A stretch of 10,919 nucleotides of DNA from Caldilinea sp. GTDB taxonomy: Bacteria > Chloroflexota > Anaerolineae > Caldilineales > Caldilineaceae. The notes under the pieces are model-generated. The model was not told where the DNA came from, made no database searches, and saw only the letters and a program-made list of their open reading frames with translations. Positions 1 through 10,919 of the stretch are shown piece after piece. Numbering within the stretch: the first letter of the stretch is position 1; each line of letters starts with the position of its first letter. The translations under genes and the position numbers were made by a program. The stretch covers positions 1 through 10,919 of the forward strand of contig JANWYX010000469.1 of assembly GCA_025055055.1 (NCBI GenBank), given 5' to 3'.

Positions 1-537
1 GTGGCTCGGCTGCTTGACCTAGGCTTTCCCGGTGGGCCGGCCATCGAGCGCGCAGCGGAAGGGGGCGATCCTGCTGCCTTTGATCTGCCGCGTGCGCTGC
101 GCCATGATCTTGCACACAGGTTTGACTTTAGCTTCTCCGGCCTGAAAACGGCGATGCTGAACCTGACCAAAAGACTTAGAGAGCAGGGCATGGATTTGCG
201 TAATCCGCGTCTGCTGGCCGATCTCGCCGCCTCATTTCAACAGGCCGTGGCCGATGCACTGGTAGAGAAGACAGCCGAGGCTGCGCTAGCTGCGGGCGCG
301 CGTCAGGTCTGCATCTGCGGCGGCGTCAGCGCCAACCGCTGCCTGCGCGCCACCGCCGCCGCGCGCATGGCGGAGTTAGGCATCCCTTTATACATTCCGC
401 CATTTGCCTATTGTACGGACAACGCAGCCATGATCGGCGCCGCCGCCTATTACAACTGGCTTGCTAATCCGCGGCCGGAGGATGGGCTGGGAATCGACGT
501 GCACGCCTCCCTGCCGCTGCCGGAGAGGGTCGATTGA
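1..537 (+). CDS. tsaD: tRNA N6-adenosine threonylcarbamoyltransferase TsaD, C-terminal part (5' end outside window)
   Basis: TsaD transfers the threonylcarbamoyl group from threonylcarbamoyl-AMP to A37 of ANN-decoding tRNAs (t6A), working in the cytoplasm with TsaB and TsaE in bacteria. The 178 visible residues match the C-terminal half of this ASKHA-fold family: GFPGGPAIE near residues 8-16, FDFSFSGLK at 41-49, GGVSANR at 107-113, and CTDNAAM around 138-144. In the last motif D140 corresponds to the conserved metal-ligand aspartate. The N-terminal HxxxH metal site and the first half of the roughly 340-residue protein lie before the window, so the GTG at base 1 is almost certainly an internal valine codon. 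The gene ends at a TGA 96 bases before the pheS ATG. pheS has its own promoter, so the two need not be co-transcribed. No broken motif is visible. Confidence 0.95.
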   Translation: MARLLDLGFPGGPAIERAAEGGDPAAFDLPRALRHDLAHRFDFSFSGLKTAMLNLTKRLREQGMDLRNPRLLADLAASFQQAVADALVEKTAEAALAAGARQVCICGGVSANRCLRATAAARMAELGIPLYIPPFAYCTDNAAMIGAAAYYNWLANPRPEDGLGIDVHASLPLPERVD

Positions 538-563
538 AAAGCGATCCAGCCCAGGGGCCTTCG

Positions 564-591
564 TTGCCCTTCGCCGCGACGATGATATAAT
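564..591 (+). promoter_or_regulatory. Predicted sigma-70-type promoter of pheS
   Basis: A perfect TATAAT lies at 586-591. TTGCCC at 564-569 matches the -35 consensus at 4 of 6 positions, with a 16-base spacer. Transcription would start near 598, giving a leader of about 36 nt to the ATG at 634. The alternative ATG at 613 would have a leader of only about 15 nt and no Shine-Dalgarno. This is a motif match by eye only. Confidence 0.6.
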
Positions 592-622
592 CGAAACGAT
601 TTTTTCATCGCAATGCTGAGCC

Positions 623-628
623 AGAGGA
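623..628 (+). promoter_or_regulatory. Ribosome binding site that decides the pheS start
   Basis: AGAGGA at 623-628 sits 5 bases before the ATG at 634, a normal Shine-Dalgarno spacing. The in-frame ATG at 613 has no purine-rich site in front of it. The start at 634 is therefore preferred, and the seven upstream codons are treated as untranslated. Confidence 0.65.
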
Positions 629-633
629 TCGAT

Positions 634-1668
<1,035 letters not shown>

Positions 1669-1721
1669 GCCTTCGCAGCGCTGCGCTTCGCCGATTTGTC
1701 CATGGACCGCCGGGGCTGTCG

Positions 1722-1750
1722 AGGATGTGCGGTTGGGATCCGCACATCCT
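1722..1750 (+). terminator. Strong hairpin after pheS, candidate terminator
   Basis: AGGATGTGCGG (1722-1732) and CCGCACATCCT (1740-1750) form a perfect 11-bp stem with a 7-base loop, starting 54 bases after the pheS stop codon. A GCGAACGATTTAG stretch follows, with only a short T run, so it is not a textbook intrinsic terminator. It sits between convergent genes and could end pheS transcription or protect its 3' end. A separate 12-base perfect palindrome, CGCAGCGCTGCG, lies at 1674-1685. Nothing else was seen in the 1669-1825 gap. Confidence 0.45.
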
Positions 1751-1812
1751 GCGAACGATTTAGATCTATTGGCGTAGACGCTGTTCACGGCTGTGCTTCG
1801 TCGGCTCGCCTA

Positions 1813-1838
1813 CACCCTGCGCCTTTTACCGCAGGGTG
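1813..1838 (-). terminator. Hairpin spanning the stop codon of the CAP-protein gene
   Basis: CACCCTGC (1813-1820) and GCAGGGTG (1831-1838) pair perfectly over 8 bp around a 10-base loop. The TAA stop of the minus-strand gene (1826-1828) lies in that loop. There is no T tract on either side, so termination is uncertain. It may be a 3'-end stabilising structure. Confidence 0.3.
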
Positions 1839-3658
1839 ATCGGAAGGTAGACTTTCTGGCCCAGCAGCTCCTCGATGTCGCCCACCCACAGCGTGACCGG
1901 CACGGTGAGTGGAGAAACGCCGCTCTCCGCAGAGACGGAGATGAGAATCTCCGCTTGATAGATCCCCGGCACCAGTCCTTCGACGATGGCGCGAATCTCT
2001 AACAGCCCTTCCTCCGTCACAGAGAGCGCCAACCAGGAAACTGCGGTGGAGGCCTGCCATACACCGGTCGTGCAGTTGACGCACTCTACCACCAGAAGGG
2101 CAGTGGGAAGTTCTGTCTCTGCGGTCTGCAGCGTCACTGCGCTTGGCGTCACCGAAAGCGACGGCGGTTGAATCGACCCTAAGGAAGGCGGAATCAGGAT
2201 TCCGCTTGCGGGGTGAACGTCGAACGCAGACGAAAAGGCGCCGTCCTCGCGCAGCAGCCTCGCCTGCACCCCGCGGTTGCGCAAGTAGCGCTCCGGTGAA
2301 AGCCATTGCAGAGGCGCCGTCGCCGCCACCGGCGCGGAAAAAAGCGTCACTGCGTCCATCGTGACTTCCGCTGCGCCGACGGCGTCCACCCGAAACGTGA
2401 CCGTCTGGGCGTCGGCGTCCGGCGTATAGGGCACAGCGAACTCTTGATACGCGCCGGCGAACTCGAAATCGCTTCCGCGCAGCGTGCGCAGCGCCAGCTC
2501 CCGACGCGGCCCCACCACGCGCAGCTTCGCCACGGCCTGCGGAGTCGTGTTGTCGTTCACCTTAAGGCGAAAGTATGCCACACCCGGCAGCGAGGCCAGA
2601 TAGTCGCCTGTCCATAAGGTGACGAGGCCGGTCCCGGTCAAGCGCACTGCAGTTCCGCCGACCGCTTCTCCGTCTTCGATTCGGGAGGCAGAGGTGGACG
2701 CAAAAGAAAAATTGGGGTCGCTGTCGTCGCCCACCCAGTTCAGGCTGAATTGAACCAGCGGCCACTCTCCCGTCTCGATGCGTTGCAGCCGTACACCTAT
2801 GTCGAAACGGCTGGCGCCGTCCGGCGTGAGGGCGTCGAGCGGCAGACTTTCTCCCAAATAGATCGAATCGAAAGCCACCGCCGTGCGTCCGAGGGCGTCG
2901 CGCGTTTTGACGTAGACATGTTTCCATCCGTTCCCCTCTTCCAGTAGCCAGACGGTCTCTGTCGCAAAGGGCTGCCAGACGGCCTCGGTGAAGTTCGGGT
3001 CGTTCGAGATCATCATCTCGACAGCCGATCCGAGTCCCATCATCCCGGGAACGGTGACCGGGTCATAAATATAGAGGTTCACCTGACGGCTCGACGTGGA
3101 AGGCGCTTCATTTTCGATGACGACGGGCGCATAGGCGGCGTCGACGGCGAGGTCGGCGACAATATAGCCACGGTTGGTCTCCGAAAGCGCATAGCCCACG
3201 CCGATTTCGCGTAGGCGCGCGTTGAGTAAATTTTCCCGATGCGCTGCGCTTTGCATCCAGGCGCGCACGGCCGCTTCCGGCGATGTATAGTTGCAAACTG
3301 CGTTTTCCGCCCACGCACCCAAGCGCACAAACCCCGCTGCGCGCATGCGCTCGCCCGGGGTGCGCCCCTGGCTGTCGACATGGTCGCAATAGCCGGGGGG
3401 CCGATTGACGATGACATCCTGTGCAAATGCGCGCGCCGAGGCAGTTAACTCCCGATTCCAACGCAGCGGCGCCAGTCCCGCTTGTCGACGCTCTAGGTTG
3501 ATCAGATGAATGATTTGAAGCTCGCTCAAAAAGAGTTGACCGGAGGAGCTCTGTTGGGCATACGTAGGAAGGGGAACGAGGGAAGAAGCGAAGAAATACA
3601 GAAGCGCAACGAGAAAAAACGCGACGAGAAAAATCGATGAACGCTGCAATGTTCTCAT
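1826..3658 (-). CDS. Secreted CAP (SCP/PR-1) domain protein with C-terminal beta-sandwich and BACON-like domains
   Basis: This is a 610-residue predicted secreted protein of unknown specific role. Residues 1-34 form a Sec signal peptide: RTLQR, a long hydrophobic core, then PTYA before QQ as likely cleavage site. Residues about 46-172 are a CAP domain with the expected pattern: H93 in CDHVDSQGRTPGERM, E118 in AWAENA, H140 in HRENLLN, then IGVGYA. C91 and C122 could form a disulfide. The region about 195-275 looks fibronectin-like, ending near VYVKTRDALGRTAVAFDSIYL. The region about 285-475 looks all-beta and could be a carbohydrate-binding-like sandwich (GSDFEFAGAYQEFAVPY). The region about 495-590 resembles a BACON-type repeat (WQASTAVSWLALS, GIYQAEILIS, VPVTLWV). 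The protein ends in KVYLPITLR, a tail I recall from many Chloroflexota exported proteins. The ATG at 3658 is chosen because it directly precedes the signal peptide; a TTG at 3682 would add eight residues. The fold is clear, but substrate and activity are unknown. Confidence 0.85.
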   Translation of the reverse strand: MRTLQRSSIFLVAFFLVALLYFFASSLVPLPTYAQQSSSGQLFLSELQIIHLINLERRQAGLAPLRWNRELTASARAFAQDVIVNRPPGYCDHVDSQGRTPGERMRAAGFVRLGAWAENAVCNYTSPEAAVRAWMQSAAHRENLLNARLREIGVGYALSETNRGYIVADLAVDAAYAPVVIENEAPSTSSRQVNLYIYDPVTVPGMMGLGSAVEMMISNDPNFTEAVWQPFATETVWLLEEGNGWKHVYVKTRDALGRTAVAFDSIYLGESLPLDALTPDGASRFDIGVRLQRIETGEWPLVQFSLNWVGDDSDPNFSFASTSASRIEDGEAVGGTAVRLTGTGLVTLWTGDYLASLPGVAYFRLKVNDNTTPQAVAKLRVVGPRRELALRTLRGSDFEFAGAYQEFAVPYTPDADAQTVTFRVDAVGAAEVTMDAVTLFSAPVAATAPLQWLSPERYLRNRGVQARLLREDGAFSSAFDVHPASGILIPPSLGSIQPPSLSVTPSAVTLQTAETELPTALLVVECVNCTTGVWQASTAVSWLALSVTEEGLLEIRAIVEGLVPGIYQAEILISVSAESGVSPLTVPVTLWVGDIEELLGQKVYLPITLR

Positions 3659-3666
3659 GAGCGATG

Positions 3667-3695
3667 ATTTTCTTCTGTGCAACCGTTTGTGACAA
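3667..3695 (-). promoter_or_regulatory. Candidate promoter of the CAP-protein gene
   Basis: On the minus strand TTGTCA (3690-3695) is followed after 17 bases by GAAAAT (3667-3672), matching 5/6 and 4/6 of consensus. The predicted start of transcription falls at about 3659-3660, next to the ATG at 3658. The message would be leaderless or almost so, which fits the lack of a well-placed Shine-Dalgarno. It lies in the 90-base gap after yqeC-mocA, so the CAP gene may be transcribed independently of that gene. Confidence 0.4.
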
Positions 3696-3748
3696 CTTCC
3701 ATTGGGAATGGATCGTATTCTTCTGCGCCGATCCTTGAAACGATCGCC

Positions 3749-5143
3749 CTACGTTTGATCGACGAACGGCCGACGCAATATCCTTTTCAGATCTTCAGGC
3801 GTGTCTACGTCCATCAGCCAGCGCGCTTCGGCGGGAACGAGGGCGACTTCATCCGCATGTACACTCAGCACGCGGCGTCCGCCGACGTCGCCTTCCAACG
3901 TCAGCAACTCACCCCAGAAGCGGCGATCGAACAGCGCAGGCGCGCCGCGTTGTTCGTTCCCCACTTGTGGCGCGGCCAGATCGGCGCCGACGCGCCATGC
4001 GACGTAAAGACGGCGCAGCAACAGCGGGTCGAGAAACGGCTGATCGACCGGCATGAAAATCGCCGCTTCGACCGTCTCCGGCAGATTGCGCACCGCTGCC
4101 GCCACGCTGGTCGCCTGCCCCGCCTGCCAATCTGGGTTGTGCACAAGCGTAACGGTGTTGCGCCAGGGTGCGAGCGCCGCCTGCACCGCTTCAACTTCTG
4201 CTCCGGTGACGACCCACACCGGGCCAACGGCGGCCTGCAACGCAGTGCGCACCGCGCGCACGAGCATCGGCGCGTCATCCACTACGATCAATTGCTTTGC
4301 TTTCTGCATGCGTGCGCCGCCGCCCGCTGCCAGCACCACCACCGCCGCTTGGCCCCAACGCTCCACCACCGGCTCATGCGCAGAATCGCCGACGCGCGTC
4401 GCCAGCGCAGAGACGCCTTGCCCCGCCAGCAGCGCTGCGATCAGGCGCGCATACGCCAGGCGCAGCGGCGCATCGACTTTATTCAGGATAGGAGTGAAGC
4501 GCATGTGCGGACGCAGCCCTTTGGCTCCGCCGTTCGGAGAGCAGAGAAGCCGGGCCGCCATCGACGGCGTCAGCAGAGGCGTTGCGTCGGCGGGCAGGCC
4601 GAGTACCTCGCGCACGTGCTGCGGGCGATGCACGCTGCGCTCATCGAGGGCAGCGCCGACGGCGTCCATGCCAACCACCGGCGCCAGGTGCGTGGTTGCG
4701 TCGGGCAACACCGGCTCGTGGGCGGCCGGCGCCTTGATCGGTCGCATCTTGCTGCCGTCTGCCTCGACCGCAATGACGGCGACGCCGAGCGACGCCGAGC
4801 GCTGCGCCAGCAGATCCACCTGCGCGGCCTCCAGGCCCAGACGGCGATCTCCCGCCACCGGGCCTCCTAGCAGGCAGTAGCCGTGCTGCGCCAGCGCCTG
4901 CTCCAACGCGTCCCAGGGAATGGCGGAGCCGATCACCTCAACGAAGGCGGGCGCCCAGCTCGTCTGAAACGCAGCGATACGCGTCGTCGGCGCCACAATG
5001 GCGCGATGGCCGAGGGTAGCGACCTCGGCCGCTAGGCGAAAGGCTGCGCTGCTTTTGCCGCCGCCGCCGACAAAGGCCACGACGCTCGCCGCCCCTGCCT
5101 CTATTGAAAAGGAGGGCAATCGCAATGCCCGATGCAATAACAT
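3749..5143 (-). CDS. YqeC-MocA fusion: molybdenum hydroxylase accessory domain plus molybdenum cofactor cytidylyltransferase
   Basis: This 464-residue cytoplasmic protein joins two molybdenum-cofactor modules. Residues about 1-258 are YqeC-like: a P-loop-like FVGGGGKSS (24-32), VEADGSKMRPIKAP (126-139) and HRP at 172-174. YqeC proteins are accessory to molybdenum hydroxylases, including selenium-dependent ones; their exact role is unsettled. Residues about 267-464 are a MocA-type nucleotidyltransferase with LAAGGGARM (271-279), K283, MPVDQPF with metal-binding D367, QRGAPALF, and DVDTPEDL with D447. MocA uses CTP to convert Mo-molybdopterin to the cytosine dinucleotide cofactor of xanthine dehydrogenase/CO dehydrogenase family enzymes. 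LAAG rather than LAGG favours MocA over the GTP-using MobA. The position after RM is Q where G is usual. The ATG at 5143, with GGGGA five bases upstream, is preferred. An upstream GTG at 5239 would overlap the divergent gene. No molybdoenzyme gene is in the window. Confidence 0.9.
   Translation of the reverse strand: MLLHRALRLPSFSIEAGAASVVAFVGGGGKSSAAFRLAAEVATLGHRAIVAPTTRIAAFQTSWAPAFVEVIGSAIPWDALEQALAQHGYCLLGGPVAGDRRLGLEAAQVDLLAQRSASLGVAVIAVEADGSKMRPIKAPAAHEPVLPDATTHLAPVVGMDAVGAALDERSVHRPQHVREVLGLPADATPLLTPSMAARLLCSPNGGAKGLRPHMRFTPILNKVDAPLRLAYARLIAALLAGQGVSALATRVGDSAHEPVVERWGQAAVVVLAAGGGARMQKAKQLIVVDDAPMLVRAVRTALQAAVGPVWVVTGAEVEAVQAALAPWRNTVTLVHNPDWQAGQATSVAAAVRNLPETVEAAIFMPVDQPFLDPLLLRRLYVAWRVGADLAAPQVGNEQRGAPALFDRRFWGELLTLEGDVGGRRVLSVHADEVALVPAEARWLMDVDTPEDLKRILRRPFVDQT
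4781..4800. repeat. Perfect 10-base tandem duplication inside yqeC-mocA
   Basis: GACGCCGAGC occurs twice in direct succession within the coding region for the YqeC part, encoding around QRSASLGVA on the minus strand. The length is not a multiple of three, yet the reading frame and domain motifs continue intact on both sides. It is therefore probably a chance or old local repeat and not a recent slippage. Confidence 0.6.
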
Positions 5144-5184
5144 GCGCTTCCCCGATCCTTCACTTTGAATTGCAGCGATTCTTA

Positions 5185-5213
5185 TTGCCAAAAAGGCGCT
5201 GCTGTGCGATACT
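5185..5213 (+). promoter_or_regulatory. Strong candidate promoter for the zinc-ribbon membrane protein
   Basis: TTGCCA (5185-5190, 5/6) is followed after 17 bases by GATACT (5208-5213, 4/6), which is preceded by a TG at 5205-5206 (extended -10). Transcription would begin about 5219-5221, immediately before the ATG at 5222. The same spot read on the minus strand gives TTGGCA overlapping this -35, so the divergent yqeC-mocA promoter may share the 78-base region 5144-5221. No convincing -10 was found for that direction. Confidence 0.5.
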
Positions 5214-5221
5214 GAAAGACC

Positions 5222-5668
5222 ATGAGCCGGTCTGCGCACAAGCCTGCGCGCAGCGACGAGCGTCCGCTGCGCCAGCCCATTATACTCGATGGCAAGGAAT
5301 TGGACGCCATCGCCGTTGCTGCACAGCGCGCCGCGCAGCGCGCGCGAGCGCGCATGGCCAGGGCGCTGCTAATTGCGCTCGGCGTCGGGCTGGCGTTGAT
5401 CTTTTTCGGCAGCTACTGGATCAGCCGCAACGTCTCCGCCGACGCCGGCATTATTCTCTTTCTTTTGCCCGCAGCCATCCTCTTTGCGACCGTTTATTTC
5501 CTCAACAACTACTGGCAGTGGCGCATCTTGCAGGCGCTCGACCTGCGTTGTCCCCATTGTGAAGAGCCGCTGGGCGGAGAAATTCACTGGACGAGACGCC
5601 CCGGTTATCATTGCCCTCACTGCGGCAAGGACGCCATCGCCACCGCGCGTCAGTTGGGCGACCACTGA
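5222..5668 (+). CDS. Small two-helix membrane protein with C-terminal zinc ribbon, function unknown
   Basis: I do not recognise this 148-residue protein. A polar, basic N-terminus (1-46, with an Ala/Arg/Gln-rich helix at about 30-46) leads into two predicted membrane helices at about 47-67 and 74-94, separated by a very short loop (SRNVSADAG). The C-terminal part (about 108-136) carries CPHC at 110-113 and CPHCG at 131-135, a four-cysteine zinc-ribbon pattern with 17 residues between the pairs. The hairpin topology and basic N-terminus suggest that both ends face the cytoplasm. It starts 78 bases from the divergent yqeC-mocA and ends 134 bases before the kinase. No strong Shine-Dalgarno precedes the ATG (GAAAGA ends two bases before it), and the promoter placement suggests a leaderless message. 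It could be a structural or regulatory membrane protein; nothing in the sequence indicates enzymatic activity. Confidence 0.8.
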   Translation: MSRSAHKPARSDERPLRQPIILDGKELDAIAVAAQRAAQRARARMARALLIALGVGLALIFFGSYWISRNVSADAGIILFLLPAAILFATVYFLNNYWQWRILQALDLRCPHCEEPLGGEIHWTRRPGYHCPHCGKDAIATARQLGDH

Positions 5669-5694
5669 AGCGCTCAGACTCGCAAAGCTGCTCA

Positions 5695-5723
5695 TTGAAT
5701 CGAATTAACAATAAATACATACT
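5695..5723 (+). promoter_or_regulatory. Weak candidate promoter for the hybrid kinase
   Basis: TTGAAT (5695-5700) and CATACT (5718-5723), each 4/6 to consensus with a 17-base spacer, lie in an AT-rich patch (about 5695-5730) that stands out from its GC-rich surroundings. A second possible -10, TATTAC at 5756-5761, lacks a good -35. Either would give the kinase its own transcript, separate from the upstream membrane protein gene. Confidence 0.3.
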
Positions 5724-5769
5724 TCATTTGTCGCTTATGCACATGCGCCGCGTTGTATTACACTGAATC

Positions 5770-5802
5770 AAAGGAGATGGATTCGCGGCCGGACAACGAG
5801 TT

Positions 5803-5806
<4 letters not shown>
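5770..5806 (+). promoter_or_regulatory. Displaced strong Shine-Dalgarno and nine-codon leader reading frame before the kinase
   Basis: AAAGGAG (5770-5776) is the best ribosome-binding motif near the kinase but lies 26 bases before its ATG at 5803. No in-frame ATG, GTG or TTG occurs between them; an in-frame TGA is at 5764. Directly after the motif an ATG at 5777 opens MDSRPDNEL and stops at TGA 5804-5806, giving an ATGA overlap with the kinase start. The spacing from motif to that ATG is essentially zero, so its translation is doubtful. Confidence 0.3.
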
Positions 5807-10779
<4,973 letters not shown>

Positions 10780-10826
10780 ACGCGTTTCCTGTGGAGAAAG
10801 GCGTGACCTACGGTGCGGCCGAAGGT

Positions 10827-10919
10827 CGTGAGGTTCGGCTATCGGGCGGACGTTCAGGGGCGGGATGTCATGCCGGAGGCGTGGCCTCTGGGAGCTGCCG
10901 GGGCGTGAGGTTTGGGTAT
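10827..10919. repeat. Imperfect direct repeat with 77-base offset, cut by the window end
   Basis: CGTGAGGTTCGGCTAT (10827-10842) recurs as CGTGAGGTTTGGGTAT at 10904-10919, with 14 of 16 bases identical. GCCG precedes both copies within a few bases. Between them lies a small hairpin, CGGAGGC-GTG-GCCTCTG (10874-10890, one G-T pair). This looks like one full unit and the beginning of another in a 77-base repeat, but only two copies can be seen. The rest of the 10780-10919 stretch holds a 6-bp hairpin (GCCGAA 10818-10823 with TTCGGC 10834-10839) and no convincing gene or T-tailed terminator. Confidence 0.45.

Noticed and set aside
613..633. ATG at 613 as pheS start
   Set aside because: It lacks a ribosome binding site and would have a very short leader, whereas the ATG at 634 follows AGAGGA at 5 bases.
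538..633. Search for a tRNA, terminator or small gene between tsaD and pheS
   Set aside because: Only the pheS promoter and ribosome binding site were found; no cloverleaf or T-tailed hairpin could be supported.
3659..3682. TTG at 3682 as start of the CAP-domain protein
   Set aside because: It adds eight residues ahead of a normal signal peptide, has no Shine-Dalgarno, and would lie upstream of the predicted transcription start. It remains possible but is less likely than the ATG at 3658.
3677..4870. Long open frame (397 codons, + strand) opposite yqeC-mocA
   Set aside because: The translation is Arg/His/Gln-rich with no recognisable motif. The minus strand encodes clear YqeC and MocA motifs over the same bases, so it is a GC-rich antisense shadow, as is the 275-codon frame at 4053-4880.
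5143..5239. GTG at 5239 as start of yqeC-mocA
   Set aside because: It would add 32 residues without family similarity and would overlap the divergent gene's start and promoter; the ATG at 5143 fits the YqeC N-terminus.
10803..10919. GTG at 10803 with GGAG six bases upstream and a frame open to the window end
   Set aside because: The predicted peptide is Gly/Arg/Ser-rich with no motif. The frame runs through a repeat whose 77-base offset would break the frame if tandem. Thirty-nine codons without a stop is unremarkable at this GC content.

Overview
The window is GC-rich (roughly 60% by eye) bacterial chromosome and looks like ordinary housekeeping plus sensory DNA, not a phage or plasmid. Several features suggest a Chloroflexota-like bacterium of the Caldilinea/Anaerolinea kind. 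These are the secreted multi-domain CAP protein ending in VYLPITLR, a YqeC-MocA fusion, a pheS without pheT beside it, and a very large multi-PAS hybrid kinase. The assignment is an inference from gene content and remembered family patterns and has not been checked by a search.

Layout. Bases 1-537 (+) hold the C-terminal half of tsaD, cut by the window edge. Bases 634-1668 (+) hold pheS with its own promoter and Shine-Dalgarno. A 157-base convergent gap (1669-1825) with two inverted repeats separates pheS from the minus-strand gene for a secreted CAP-domain protein (1826-3658). Upstream of that on the same strand is a fused molybdenum-cofactor gene, yqeC-mocA (3749-5143). A 78-base divergent promoter region follows, then a small two-helix membrane protein with a zinc ribbon (5222-5668, +). 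A giant membrane hybrid histidine kinase (5803-10779, +) fills the rest. The last 140 bases are apparently non-coding and contain an imperfect direct repeat with a 77-base offset that is cut by the window end.

How the genes work together. tsaD (tRNA t6A modification) and pheS (tRNA-Phe charging) both serve translation. The YqeC-MocA fusion implies that the cell makes the cytosine-dinucleotide form of the molybdenum cofactor for a molybdenum hydroxylase encoded elsewhere. The kinase has two predicted extracytoplasmic sensor regions (Cache-like and CHASE), four PAS domains, a complete kinase core and two intact receiver domains. It has no HPt domain, and no partner regulator lies in the window, so its output must pass to proteins encoded elsewhere. 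No RNA genes, CRISPR array or complete mobile element were seen.

The signals least explained by the genes are the 77-base-offset repeat at the right edge, the displaced strong Shine-Dalgarno with a nine-codon reading frame before the kinase, and two promoters placed so close to start codons that the mRNAs may be leaderless.
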